From Botryosphaeria dothidea (taxonomy: Eukaryota; Ascomycota; Dothideomycetes; Botryosphaeriales; Botryosphaeriaceae), in contig WWBZ02000040.1 in the NCBI GenBank assembly GCA_011503125.2, positions 1,426,001-1,490,000 of the forward strand: a stretch of DNA of 64,000 nt. The letters run 5' to 3'. The position numbers and the translations under genes are program-made. Positions 1-10,490 of the stretch are shown here, piece by piece; within the stretch, counting starts at the first letter, position 1; every line of letters starts with the position of its first letter. The notes under the pieces were generated by a model, which saw nothing but the letters and a program-made list of their open reading frames with translations, made no database searches and was not told the origin of the DNA.

Positions 1-1141
1 TGTGGTGAAGTTTGCGGACGGCACGGAGGCGAGGGCGGATTTGTTGGTTGGTGCGGATGGTATTAACTCGGTAGGACGTGATCTGCCTGCTCTTCTTCTG
101 AACAGAAGGGGGCATTGAACATGGTGGGGTCTATTTACTGACATGAAGGGGTCATTGTAGGGTGTACGGAAGTTCTTCGTGCCAGAGCAAAAGCTTGGCT
201 GGACCACACAAGTGGCGTACAGAGCAGTCTTCGACGCCTCTCACGTGCAGGGAATCCCTGATTTGCCAGAGGACTCGACCCATTGGGTACGCCGACCTAG
301 TCTAATTCCACCGCTTTCTGCTGACAACTGGATCAGTGGGGACCCACCGGTAACGTCTTTGCCTCGAGGCTCGGTAAGCCCTCAACCCAATCCATTCTTT
401 CAAACGTTCGATATGCTGACTCCACTTCCCCACCAGGCAAGGACCAATTCACAACCGTCGGCATGACCCTGCTCGACCCCGAAGACCCCAAGAACAAGCA
501 GATCGTCGAAACCGCCCGCTGGGACAACGCCGCCGACATCACCCAAGTCCGCGAGCTCTTCAAGGTACCCTTGCCCCCCACCCACGCTCGCAGTTCAGCC
601 CCGAGCTTACCGCCAACAGGACTGGCACCCCCTCATCCGCGCCCTCTTCGACCACACCCCGCACATCAACGTCTACCCCAACCTCGCCATCACCGCGGCC
701 CTGCCCTCGTACACGTTCCTCGGCGGCCGCGTCGCCCTCATCGGCGACGCCGCGCACCCGCACGGCGGCGCCTTCGCGACCGGCGGCTCGCTCGCCATCG
801 ACGACGCGTACGCGCTGTCCCTCGCGCTGCACGCCGCGTGGCCGCCGAGCTCGCACGGGAGGCCGTCGCGGGAGTGGCTCGCGAGGGCGACGGGCGTGTA
901 CGAGCGCGTGCGCCGGCCGCATACGACGAGGTTGCTGGAGGTGGTGCACCGGGGCGTGCAGGCGAGCAAGGAGAGGTTGAGGAAGGGGGTGGAGAGCGAC
1001 GGGGAGTTGAGGGAGAGGACGAGCAAGAGGGCGGAGACGAGCTGGTTGCACGAGCATGATGTGGAGGGGGAGGTGAGGAGGGTGCTGGTGGAGGAGGGGT
1101 TGGTGGCGGGGGAGGTGGGGGTTGTGGAGGCGAGGTTGTAG
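1..1141 (+). CDS. FAD-dependent monooxygenase, salicylate-hydroxylase type (3' part)
   Basis: The gene runs in from beyond the left edge, so the N-terminal dinucleotide-binding segment is missing. Exons read as 1-70, 161-286, 337-373, 437-564 and 620-1141, all GT-AG and all in phase. Visible motifs are the middle GADGINS element of class A flavoprotein monooxygenases and, in the last exon, GDAAHPHGGAFATGG, the GD motif that contacts FAD ribityl and pyrophosphate. The family hydroxylates or oxidises aromatic and polyketide substrates with NAD(P)H and O2; the substrate cannot be read from this fragment. The C-terminus is rich in Glu, Arg and Gly and ends at TAG 1139-1141. It is the leftmost of four oxidative genes in the first 9 kb and, from what is visible, is unbroken. 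A kynurenine 3-monooxygenase-like role is an alternative. Confidence 0.85.
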
Positions 1142-1963
1142 GATGGTGAAGAGACGGGAGAGCTCGTTGGGCTTGGAAGGAAGCAGTTGCAAGCCGACTG
1201 GATTTGGATGGGCGCGTTTGAGCGTCGTGGAGCGGAGGGCCAGGCGGCGGCGCGATGCGCGTTGCTGACAATTCGTGTGCGCTAAAGATTCAGATCAGCT
1301 AATCAGACCATTTTCAGAACGGACTGAGGCCGCCGGAATGTGTCAAGTCGCAATTTTGCGCAGCGTGCTGGAAAGGAAACGAAACGGTGACGGATCAAAC
1401 ACTGGCGGTGATCAGGATACGAGATATGGCCGCCTCGGCAGATTGCCCAGGTACTCGTCCAACACACCCTCCGAGGCAAAACAATGAGGTCAAGCGTCTC
1501 CAAAGGCATATTAGCATAATTGCAAGATCACCTGTACCGGCCCGTGGAATTAGCTCCGACAAGCAGCTACAATATAAGCAGGCGCCCCTAATTGCACTGC
1601 CGGTGGGATGTGCCTGATTCAAGTTTCAGCCTTGGCCCTCGCGCTTCCAAGAACACGAAACGACCAAAACGCCCAAGCCAAGAGACCATGCAGAGTTCTG
1701 AAGTGACGATTCAGGCGCACTGGGCAACGTGAGGTAGGTGGTGTGTATTTTCCCGTCAAGAATGGCAAGTGTCTCGAATCAGGGATTATTCATGCCACCT
1801 CTGCGCCTCGACCTATCCGCAGGACCCGTACGTCATTTGCTCGTGTATAAATGTTCCCCAGCTCTCTCGTTTCCCCGTACCTATTCAATCCATCGCAGAT
1901 CTTCTCCTTAAACTCCACTTCAACTACACACATCCTCAAGTCTCTTATATTCTCTTCGCAAAA
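1142..1963. other. Intergenic and promoter region of the small secreted protein gene
   Basis: I see no convincing gene here. Short open frames lack recognisable motifs. The last 120 bases carry a TATA-like box and pyrimidine-rich tracts that fit the promoter and leader of the gene starting at 1964. Confidence 0.6.
1845..1851 (+). promoter_or_regulatory. TATA-like box
   Basis: TATAAAT lies about 113 bases upstream of the ATG at 1964 and is followed by a C/T-rich stretch, the usual arrangement for a highly expressed fungal secreted-protein gene. Confidence 0.45.
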
Positions 1964-2432
1964 ATGAAGACCACCTCCCTCGCCCTCATCTTCGCCGCCG
2001 CGGCCGTCGCCCAGCAGGCCGACATCAAGTACGAGCAGTTTCCCGCCACCGGCATCGCCTGCCCCAACAGCGACGCCAGCGGCAACCTGATCAGCAACAC
2101 CGCGGACCTCAAGGCCGCCGCCCTGGCCGCCAGGAACAAGACGCCCATCGAGTCGAGCGCCGCCAACATCTCTTCGGGCAAGTGCAGCGGTCTGAGGGTG
2201 TGCCATACTATTCCGTAAGTCTCGCTTCTCCTTTCCATTTGCGTGCATCTGGTTTGAGTTGTGCTGACTGGTTCGTTGCTTGTAGACCGAGGCCTACCAG
2301 ACTAACGGCGAGCTGGCGGGCAGCCTGTCGTTCGCGTACGACGAGGCCAGCCAGACGATTTACTACTGCCTTGCACAGGGGCTGTACAGCACGAACGGCA
2401 GCGGCTACCCGGATAGCTGTGAGGCTATTTGA
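1964..2432 (+). CDS. Small secreted cysteine-containing protein (unknown)
   Basis: The ATG at 1964 starts a clear signal peptide (MKTTSLALIFAAAAVA). The mature part has about four cysteines (IACPN, GKCSG, YYC, PDSC) and ends at TGA 2430-2432. An intron lies around 2190-2285, with a good acceptor (TTGTAG) at 2280-2285. Downstream, the frame beginning TEAYQTNGELAGS is clearly protein-like. The upstream frame does not reach the strong donor GTAAGT at 2216 in the matching phase. Either a weaker donor (GTGTGC, after GGT CTG AGG) is used, or one base is missing near 2195-2200; in the shifted frame the sequence before the strong donor reads EGVPYYS. About 110 residues fits a secreted effector-like or extracellular enzyme-like protein. 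I cannot assign a family. Confidence 0.6.
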
Positions 2433-2795
2433 GGAGTGAATTATGGTGCGAGTTTTGCGAAGATGCCTGTAAATATGTGTTTATGAACCATCTGCGCCTC
2501 TCTGAGGGCCGTATATACCTTGAATATCGAAGTATTTTCTCATCAACATTCGCCATGGACACCACTAAAAATACACCTTCGTCCTTATGAAGAGCTGCGC
2601 ATTTGGAGTTTACTTCTACAACGCAACATCAGCCTGTAGCCGATAGCCGATAGCCATTGAAGGGCGGATCAAAGACTCGCTTTGGACTAGTCACAATATT
2701 CTACACACTGCAAGCTCACAGTCTTCTACTGCCATGTAGAACTAATTCTACGTGTCCCGATCCTCCGAAATCCTCGGCCAATCATGCAGCCCTTT
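2433..2795. other. Intergenic, no gene seen
   Basis: This is A/T-leaning sequence holding the likely 3' UTR of the small secreted gene. No motif or plausible coding frame is seen. Confidence 0.5.
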
Positions 2796-3128
2796 TCAAT
2801 AGTGAGATTGGTTTTGCACAAGCCAATCCAAACCAGATTCACCAGCCCAGAGTAAGTTCAATCCATTCTTCGTTGTGTGGTGAAGGTCAGCTATCCTGCA
2901 TAACAGCCCTCCCGCAGGCACTATACCGTTGTCGCCTCTACTTCGGAATCTATTACTATGGTACTCTCGTGTTGGAGGAGAATACTGGCGGATGAGATAG
3001 GTAATCAAAGGCGCGGATACCATTGCCACCAATTGGAGAAGTCCAATGATAGCTTCAGTAGACCAGGCTCCGCTTTCAGGAATCTGTGGTGACAGGGTAC
3101 AGTTGGGTATGTTTTCAGAAGTGGCCAT
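2796..3128 (-). CDS. Short single-pass membrane protein, W-S-x-E-A family (copy A)
   Basis: An ATG-initiated frame of 110 codons encodes a polar N-terminus and then AWSTEAIIGLLQLVAMVSAP, a hydrophobic helix followed by a basic turn (YLIRQY). Two other minus-strand loci in this window (near 13.0 and 14.0 kb) encode the same W-S-x-E-A-x-L-x-L-L pattern, so this is a dispersed short-gene family and not a chance frame. Many short fungal proteins share this Trp-Ser/Pro-Val-Glu-Ala helix; I know no function for it. The part after the helix may not be coding, since a splice site near the TA of the RQY codon would remove it. Confidence 0.45.
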   Translation of the reverse strand: MATSENIPNCTLSPQIPESGAWSTEAIIGLLQLVAMVSAPLITYLIRQYSPPTREYHSNRFRSRGDNGIVPAGGLLCRIADLHHTTKNGLNLLWAGESGLDWLVQNQSHY

Positions 3129-3279
3129 GATTTCCTTGCAGACAATAAGCGTTAAATAGGCTTGATTTTTTCGGGAAGGGAAGAACTTACCGAACAGTAC
3201 ACAGGACTATAGAGCTAAGATGTTTTCTTAAAAAAGAAATAGTTTAAATATTGTAATGGTGCGAAGGGCGCGTTACGTT

Positions 3280-3360
3280 CAATAAGTCTGTATTAGAACT
3301 TGGAGTTAATCACGAAGGTCAAAACGCTATAAAATGAGTGATTATATACATGCTATAATT
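3280..3360. repeat. Dispersed repeat R1a (partner at 11536-11616)
   Basis: It starts aataagtctgtattagaact and aligns with 11536 onward (aataggtctgtattcgaact). Both continue through a shared 'cacgaag.tca' and 'gtgattata/cataca' core. The differences are scattered substitutions, many of them transitions, as expected of old repeat copies in a genome with RIP. Confidence 0.6.
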
Positions 3361-4206
3361 TGGATCAGTCGTGTTGGATCAGACTGAGCTCGGATCAGAG
3401 CGAAGGCTTCTGATCCAAAGAGTGGGTCGGCACGTGCTGTAGGCGCTCACGTGTCTTTCCCCCGTAATACCGACTTCTGCCTTGGATGACGGACGATATT
3501 ACAACTATTCTATCGTCCTGTTGCTTTCCTCCTTTGTCGGCTTTTTGGACCTGCTTCTTGCCCTCTGCGGTCTCTATTCCCTTGCAGGATTTCTGACTCG
3601 CTGCGAACTCCATTGGTTGCTTGGTGCTTTGTGGGCTTACTTCCCGTGCGCGCACTCGTCTTGGTGACCGATTCCATAAGCGCCGTGTACCCTACGCTTG
3701 GTGTTCCTGTATGGGATTCGCAGTTGTGCGGCTCTGCTGGTCTGGCGGTATCATGGTCGTTACCGCACTTTCTTTCCTGCCCTTGAAGTTATAAAGCCCG
3801 CGTGCCCTAGCGTTCGTAACATACATATCTTTCTATAGTCATGTTATAATTCTTTTATTAAAGTTATGTAGGCGTTAGAATGAGGAGTTATAAGGGCTTA
3901 TATCCGGTATACGTGGAAAAACAGTAGTATTCTTACTGTAAGACTAAGCTAAAGAGAAGAGGAAGTAACGAAAGAAGAAGCTGACTCCACTGATAAGTAC
4001 TCCTCGCTATGCATTGGCCGACAGTTACGAGGAGCAACCGTCTCGTTGGCTTCTCGCCGCAAGATCACTCAAAGCACTCAACGAGTTCAATCCGTGGCAG
4101 GAGTATCATTCTAGATTGTGTATACTATGTCAAGCTGATTGCTTTAATCACAAAACGGTAACGTTGGCGTATGCGAATTTAAGCTTCGACTTGGTCGCGC
4201 GAGGAA
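3361..4206. other. A/T-rich spacer with repeat fragments
   Basis: No credible gene. It holds repeat R2a and a TpA-rich stretch around 3820-3960 that looks mutated. The end of the VOC gene follows at 4207. Confidence 0.5.
3640..3770. repeat. Dispersed repeat R2a (partner at 11698-11815)
   Basis: The shared core includes 'tgggattcgca.t.gtgcggctctgctggtct' here and 'cgggattcgcactcgtgcggctctgctggtct' at 11.8 kb, plus an upstream 'gtgcgcg..ctcgtctt' block. R1 and R2 lie in the same order and orientation at both loci, about 280 bases apart on the left and about 80 on the right, so they are parts of one element with indels. Confidence 0.6.
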
Positions 4207-5213
4207 CTACACCAGCTCAGCGCCCCGTCCCCACGGATGCAAAGATACGACCGAAGGGCCCTGTTGCTGAACGAGTTGGAATGCAACACCCTCGGGGTTC
4301 TGGAGATTGACGACCTTGCGCGCGCCCAGGTCCCAGACTTCAGGCTCGCTAAGGAAAACGTCGTAGCCGTGGGCCCGAGACCGCTCCTTTAGGATCTGAT
4401 AGGCGGCCTCGACATCGTCCACCTCGATGGCACAGCGCACGACGCCGAGGTGGTAGGGCTCTCTATATGGCGTGGGGTACTCGGGCGACTCGCTCCACTG
4501 GAGCCAGTCAAAGAAACAGGACCCGGATCCGCGCATGGCGAAGAAGGCGCCAGTGAAGCCCGTTGTCTCGCCGACAGGGCTGTAGACATTAGGCACCCGG
4601 CCCTCTGTCTGCATCCCGTACATGAAGTCGAGACCGAGCACGTCGGTGTAGAAGCCGATGCTGCTCTCCAGACGCGCGGTGTTGTGGGCGACGGTATTGG
4701 GAGCTGCGCAGACCGTGCTCGGGCCCATGGACCGGTGCGTGGCTATGCCGACGAACTCGACCGCCACTCCGTCTGGGTCGTGCACCGTGAAAACCCGGTA
4801 GTCGAGTTCGGGCAGACTGGGGTTAAGCTGCAGAGCGCTCTGAAGGGTTCGCTGCCTTGCCGAAGCACTGCCTGACGCGCCTCCTCGACGAGGGGTACGG
4901 ACAGCACGATACGGAACCATCCCACGCTCGTGTGCGAGAGGTACGGCTTTCCCACCAGGTGCGGCGTCTTCCACTGCACTAGATGGATCATCGGATATCC
5001 AATGGGCAGGGTGCGATCCTTCATCAGGTATCCTTCAAAGCTGCCCCCGGTAATGGTGAGCCCTGGAAAGTCCTGTGAGGCCTTGGTGCGTGCGAAAACT
5101 CGAAGCGGTGTCGTGGCCTCGTACCATGCTCTGGAGCGTTCTAGATCCGATACGTTTACATCCCAATGAGAGATACGGTTTAGACGGTCGTGGAGGCCCT
5201 TTGAAGGTGCCAT
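4207..5213 (-). pseudogene. Two-domain VOC (glyoxalase/extradiol-dioxygenase-like) protein, frameshifted
   Basis: The ATG at 5213 opens a first VOC domain: ISHWDVNVSDLERSRAWYE, then GWFRIVLSVPLVEEARQAV. A second domain in another frame contains HNTARLESSIGFYTDVLGL, GVVRCAIEVDDVEAAYQIL and a terminal NPEGVAFQLVQ, ending at 4207. The two frames meet at about 4841-4850 (QGSEP in frame 1, then LQLNPSLPELDYRVFTVHDP in frame 2). No GT-AG pair of plausible length joins them, so the gene looks frameshifted. VOC proteins use metal-bound beta-alpha-beta-beta-beta modules for dioxygenase, isomerase or lyase chemistry; which of these applies is not clear. It is followed by an SDR gene on the same strand. 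A sequencing error is the alternative, but core genes in the window show none. Confidence 0.75.
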
Positions 5214-5864
5214 AGTGTTCTGCTAAGTCCGGATCACCGCCAGTGACTTTTCTCAACACAGGTCAGATGTTATTGAGCAATGGGAAAAGTCAGCGGGTCT
5301 TACACTAACTTGTATTGTCTATTGCGAGGCAAGTCTTAACTTGCTAATAGTAACATCTTAGGGTATCAACGTAGATATATAGACCATTATCTAGTATAAC
5401 GGCAGTCCTCCGCTACCAGGCTTTGGATATACTACTTAGCGCTGAATACCTGGTAGCCAATTAAACTAGATATTCTAGAGGGGACTATAACCGGAAGTGC
5501 GGCACGAAACGATTAGAGCTATATTGACTATACCGTGTTGGGCTTAGTGCGCGGCGTAAAGGATAACCCACTTTGTTATTGTAGATAGACAAGCAGCGCA
5601 TTGACTTGACCCCACCAACAAAGGACCAACTAGGTGGTACAAGGGCGTTCGGATGCTGGCGTTCCGGTGACGATAGCTTAAGATGGCACCCGTGCAAAAT
5701 TGCATATGGCCCACCGCTGCGGTAGGTTAACTACACCGCAGCTGATAGTCACCTTTACGGTTCACAATACGTGTTCATGATCGTCGAATATGGGGAAAGA
5801 GGGGTTTTCTGTAGCCTGAAAATAACGAAGTACGGCGGCCCTCCCACACCTTAAACCATCTCCC
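5214..5864. other. Intergenic, T/A-rich
   Basis: No gene seen. Sequence from about 5300 to 5500 is rich in TpA steps and stop codons in all frames, like the mutated spacers elsewhere in the first 15 kb. The last part is the 3' flank of the SDR gene. Confidence 0.5.
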
Positions 5865-6647
5865 TCACGCGCCTCCGCCCACCGAAATCGCCTCGCCAGT
5901 AATGTACGACGCCTCATCACCAAGCAGGAAGACGATGGGCCCCGCCACCTCCTCTGGATCTCCGAGTCGCTTCATCGGCGCCGCGCTCGCATACGCCTTC
6001 GCGGCCTCCCCTCGCTCGTCTCCAGTTTGCACCGCTCTCATCCCGAGCGGCGTCCTGATGAGTCCAGGAGCGATCAGATTGACCCTGATCCCGCGAGCCG
6101 CGTACTCCAGCGCCCACGCCCGAGTCATCCCGAGCACGGCATGCTTGCTGGCGCAGTACGCGGACATGGTGCGATAGCCCCGCAGCGAGGCCAGCGACCC
6201 GATGTTGACGATGCTGACGGTGGCGCCCTCGCTTCTCTTGCGCGCGAGCGTGTGCCGCAGCAGTTCGTTCGTCGCGTTCCACGTGCCGCCCGCGTTGATT
6301 TCCATGACGCGGTCGTACGTCTCGTCCCTCTCGATGGCGTAGCCGTCGCCCTCGGTGGCGTAGTTGCCGGACGGTGAGATGCCGGCGGCGTTGACTAGGC
6401 CGTGGATGGCAGGGGTGCGGTTGATGATGGCCTTGAAGGCGTCGGCTACGGCCCCGCGGGAGCTAACGTCAATGTCTGGGTAGACGTGCGCCTTGCCGGG
6501 GCCGGCGGTGATCTCGGGCACATCCCGAGCCTTATCAATGATGTGGACGGTTGCGGAGAGAGAAAGCAGATTGCGGACCGTTGCGAGACCGATGCCCGAA
6601 GCACCACCGGTCACGATGTAGGTCCTGCCAGCAGAAGAAGAGAGCAT
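5865..6647 (-). CDS. Short-chain dehydrogenase/reductase
   Basis: This intronless frame of 260 residues is the usual classical SDR length. Near the N-terminus TGGASGIG is the Rossmann glycine motif for NAD(P). NAAG follows in the middle, then the catalytic Ser in IGSLAS and the YCASK Tyr-Lys pair, then APGLIRTPLG and the C-terminal SYITGEAISVGGG. It should be a soluble NAD(P)-dependent oxidoreductase. The sequence does not give the substrate. It is intact, lies upstream of the VOC gene on the same strand, and is divergent from the P450 gene across about 527 bases, which could hold a shared promoter. Confidence 0.92.
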   Translation of the reverse strand: MLSSSAGRTYIVTGGASGIGLATVRNLLSLSATVHIIDKARDVPEITAGPGKAHVYPDIDVSSRGAVADAFKAIINRTPAIHGLVNAAGISPSGNYATEGDGYAIERDETYDRVMEINAGGTWNATNELLRHTLARKRSEGATVSIVNIGSLASLRGYRTMSAYCASKHAVLGMTRAWALEYAARGIRVNLIAPGLIRTPLGMRAVQTGDERGEAAKAYASAAPMKRLGDPEEVAGPIVFLLGDEASYITGEAISVGGGA

Positions 6648-7174
6648 CCGTGCGACAATTGGCGATGCGAGTGCCAGAATCCTGGTTCTTGCTCAGTGAA
6701 CGAGGCGAAGAAGAGAATTTAAGAGCACGGTACCGTGACTCATAATGTTATAACCTCCACCACAGCCCTCTACTCCTACTGCTCAGCCCGGATGGATTTC
6801 CTTCCGATATCCCGAGGAGGCACCTGCGTAGTGGCGCTATTATGTTGCACTGAATCACGTAGACCCTGAGGATTGGCCACTAGGGAAACCCTCGTGTGCG
6901 GTATTGGGCCTATACACCCATGAAGCGCACCCTAATCGGGACGGAATATGACCGTGTAGGTCCCGACAATACCTTGGCCAAGCGTCTAACGTAGGATCCC
7001 CCCTGCCAGGCTGTGCGACAGTGCTGTCACCCGTGCTACCTTCCTCCGCTTATGCGGGGCTTCTTAGTTCGAATGCTGGGCTTTTAAAGGGGGACTCGCA
7101 GCAGTCCCCTAAGCTGCTCAACCAGACCCACAGTACCTTCCTAACAGTCTGTTGTCCTCCGTTTGGCGACCATC
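6648..7174. promoter_or_regulatory. Divergent spacer between SDR and P450 genes
   Basis: The ATGs of the minus-strand SDR and the plus-strand P450 are separated by 527 bases. No coding frame is evident. A TTTAAA-like element sits near 7083. Joint control of the two oxidoreductases is plausible but inferred from orientation only. Confidence 0.4.
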
Positions 7175-9056
7175 ATGGCCGAAACTCCTCGACCAGCCTT
7201 GCTCTTGCCACTCTCCGGAGCCCAGAGCCCGTCCAGCTTGCTTGGCTCAGCAGCTGTCGCCATACTGACGTCGATCGTGCTCTACGCTGTTGCCTTTGCA
7301 CCTCGAGAAGAGAAGACCATTCCCGCTTACGAGCTCGTCGGAATGTCCAAAGGGGATACGTTTTCAGAAGCCAGACAGCATTACGCAAGATCTGCCAGGA
7401 GCATCCTCCAGAAAGGATTGACTGAGGTACGCCAACGAGCAAGGGCACTTTCCTTTGGGGCATGCAAGGTAACGACTATTTGTCTGTCAGATTCGGAAGG
7501 CGTTCCAGGTCTACACACCAGTTGGGCCCAGGATCGTCCTGCCGAAGAAATATACGGATGAGATCAAAAACCACAAGAAGCTTTCTTTCGCTAAGAACAT
7601 CGAGAAGGGAATGTGATACCGTTGAATCATGGAACTGGCGCTGATTGTTTCCGGTGCAGGCGACCTTTGCCAGTCTTCCTGGAACATCCCTCGTGCCTGG
7701 CATGGCCGGCTTCCTCTTTGGCGCACATAGAAATGATGTGATGACGAGGTCGCAAGGATACAGCTAACAAAATCGCTTGGTAAATGCAGACTTTGTTGAC
7801 TACCTCAGATCTGATCCGCTAACACTTCCTCGAAGGCAAGAATGCCGCTCGCCTCTCTGCGGAAACTGCCACGGCGGTCGAGGAGTACTTCCCGTCCAAC
7901 ACAGGTAAGACTGACACCATGATGTGGATCAATGCAAGCTAAGACTTGTCGATAGACTGGAACAGGGTGGTGTTCTATCCTATGGCTGTCCGGCTTGTTT
8001 TCAGGTTATCTGCTCTCGTCTTCTTGGGCGAGGAGATTTGCCGCAATGAGGAATGGCTGCACGTCTCCGGCCAGTACGCTGTGGATGGTATAGATTATAT
8101 CCGTGCTCTGCGCTTCTGGCCGACCCTTCTCCGACCAATAGTGCAGTTCTTGCTTCCGGAGCGTCAGAAGATCCGAAAGCACGAGCAGACAGCACGGAGA
8201 ATCATCCAGAAAGAGCTAGACCACAGAAGCCGTGAGAGCAAAGACGACGCCAAAGCGGGAAGGCCGCCCAAGAAGTACACGGACGCGCTCCAATGGCTGC
8301 AGGACGCTATGGACAAGACCGGGAAGAAGTTCGACATTGTCGGCGGTCAGCTGGGACTCGGGCTCGGCGCAATCCACGCCACCTCGATGGCGCTGACGCG
8401 TGCCATCGTCGACCTTTGCGACAACCCGAAGTGGGTCCGGCCACTACGTGACGAGGTCAAGCGAGTCCTGGCCGAAGATGGCGGGTGGAAAAAGACGACG
8501 CTTCAGAAGATGAAGCTCATGGACAGCGTGCTGAAGGAATCGCAAAGACGGAATCCCGTCCACTTTAGTAAGTCACACGCAGCGCGTTTCCAGGTGGACG
8601 AGGGCCCTCGCTAACATGAGACACTCCCTAGCAATCATGACCAGGATCGCGGAAGACGATGTGACTCTTTCTGACGGGGTCTTTGTTCGCAAGGGCGACA
8701 TTGTTACTGTTACAACCACCGAGACAATGATGGACCCGACAGTCTTCCCTGAGCCAGAGCGCTTTAGTGGGGATCGGATCCTAAAGCTGCGTCAGGTCCC
8801 TGGTAATGAGAATAAGTGGCAGTACGTGACCACTAGTTTTGACCACATTGGCTTCGGCCATGGAGAGCATGCCTGTCCTGGCCGCTTTTTTGCTGGGAAC
8901 GAGCTAAAGATTGCTCTCGCTCACATATTGACGAAATATGACTGGATGTTTGCACCGGGCCATGACTCGAGGAATATTGAGATAGCGCAGGATATCATCC
9001 CGAATTCTACTGCGGAGCTTATGTTTAGGGAGAGGCAGATGGAGGTGGAGTTTTAG
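7175..9056 (+). pseudogene. Cytochrome P450 (CYP68/ent-kaurene-oxidase-like), probable frameshift
   Basis: The ATG at 7175 starts a short N-terminus with a membrane anchor (AAVAILTSIVLYAVAF). Diagnostic P450 elements follow: an I-helix with AIHATS, the K-helix ExxR as KESQR, PERF as FPEPERF, and the haem loop FGHGEHACPGRF with the thiolate Cys. The C-terminus ends EMEVEF-like at TAG 9056. Introns are recognisable at about 7427-7490, 7789-7836, 7905-7955 and 8570-8631. Around 7747 the exon reading ...GFLFGAHRNDVMT must change frame to continue as VARIQLTKSLG, with no intron possible. This looks like a one-base indel that would remove the haem domain. The family is ER-bound and common in diterpene and mycotoxin clusters. 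Confidence 0.8.
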
Positions 9057-9143
9057 AGAATTACTAGTTGCGAACATGTGCCAAATCAAAAGGCGTCAAG
9101 TTCACTCTCGCAATAGGGCCGCAGCGGGTAACGCATTGTTCCG

Positions 9144-9207
9144 CCTCAGCACATCGAATCATATGTATGTCCGTGACTTCGATGAATGCCGTATGTTTGT
9201 GGTCTCG
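9144..9207. repeat. Dispersed repeat R3a (partner at 14489-14548)
   Basis: Both copies share cctcagcacatcg, catatgtatgt, then tgacttcgatgaatgccg and tatgtttgt.gtctcg. The left copy has a three-base insertion (ccg). They are about 60 bp long and more than 90% alike. The left copy overlaps the degraded 3' end of the DUF3176 gene. Confidence 0.7.
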
Positions 9208-10490
9208 GCATCACGCGAGCCTTCGTCGCATACTCGCTACTGAACTGAAGCGAGGTTTGCTGAGATTTTGGCAGCCTCTCAATCATTTCAGGCCAGTTTT
9301 TTATAGCCCATGATTCTGGAGCACGTGTGAGATCGGAACGGCGAGTCTCAGTTTCATACAGAACGCCGTTTTTCACGGTGGAATTGTAAGACTTAACACA
9401 ATAGTATACGGGTTCATGTTTGGCCAGACCGCCGAGGCACTTGAGGGATCAGGTCGAATCTTAAGGATAGTCATCGACCAAATAAGCGTGTCAATAGATC
9501 TTAAACTGCAAGTTGCCGAACCGTTTCCGGTGCCAAAAGTATTCATTATCACTCCATTTATATGATTTCCCACGTAGAAACCTGCGAAGTTGCCCGAATT
9601 ATTAAGCCAAAGCCCGCTAGATAGATGAGAGCTTACTCCTGAGCAAACCAAGATAGCACTGTTTCCTCTGTCAAGGCTTACCCGTAATATAGGGTCCTTA
9701 TTCGTAGTTCTCTTCTTCGTCAGACTGTCTAATAAATCATTACAGACGCTGCATATTGCTAACGAGTCAAAAGAGTCACAATTACAGTTGCCTGATGGGC
9801 AATTGAAGGGCATCTGCTTCACTGAACTCTCGACTGGTTCAGAAAACCCGTAAAATACGGCAGACCGCACAGAGAAACCAGAGTCAGGGTGTACCATGTC
9901 GTATGCTATTAGAACTTAACAAAAGTCAGTGCAGACGTCATAAGCTGTGCTCACCCCAGTCGGGCACTTCATTGGCGTACTCGTGTCCTCTAGAGTATCG
10001 TTGGGCAAACGATACAGTTGTCTTATTACTGTCAATATAGTCTACTCGTTGCTGATACCGGATAAGCAGTTGAGCAAAAGGACCGACGGCAATAGCAATT
10101 CTTGTGGTAACGGCACCACCAAGGCGCAAAGGTACCCTAATTTTCGTCAGCCATACGTGGCGTTTGCATGGAATAAAGATCTAACAACAATGTGCTTACT
10201 ATTTCCCTCTACCCCAAAGAATTTGAAGGCTTCCCAAGGGCCCTCGGCTCGCTTCGTCGATGTTCTCGAAATAAAGGAGTCTTCGCTTCTTGTGAGCGAA
10301 CAAAAGCCATTTCCACTGGCTCGTAGATTCTGAAATGGCCAGTGTGGGAGCCGCTTTACTGGATGTCGAAAGTATAGACAAGTAGGTATTGAGAGTAATA
10401 TCGTGCCAGGAGAAAAGTTCCTTGCCGTTGTAGGCAGCCAACATGATTATTAGAGCAGTCAAAGAGGCAGAACTTGCAATCAGGGCAGTA
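9146..10490 (-). pseudogene. DUF3176-family membrane protein, decayed
   Basis: Successive minus-strand exons give the family's typical pieces. First come a transmembrane segment and TLNTYLSILSTSSKAA, then SQWKWLLFAHKKRRLL, then DEASRGPLGSLQILW (10199-10490). Next is LGGAVTTRIAIAVGPFAQ (about 9957-10125). Last is MPFNCPSGNCNCDSFDSLAIC with CSVCNDL (9373-9920). The family normally runs to about 600 residues with more membrane segments at the C-terminus. Here the frame breaks near 9403-9420: the text ends ...SAVWPNMNP, and the expected continuation VYYCVKSYNSTVKNGVLYE lies in the next frame. The N-terminal exon is unclear too. The family's function is unknown. Confidence 0.65.

Noticed and set aside
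560..1271. Minus-strand frames of about 180-210 codons
   Set aside because: Antisense to the FAD monooxygenase last exon; Pro/Arg/Ser-rich without motifs.
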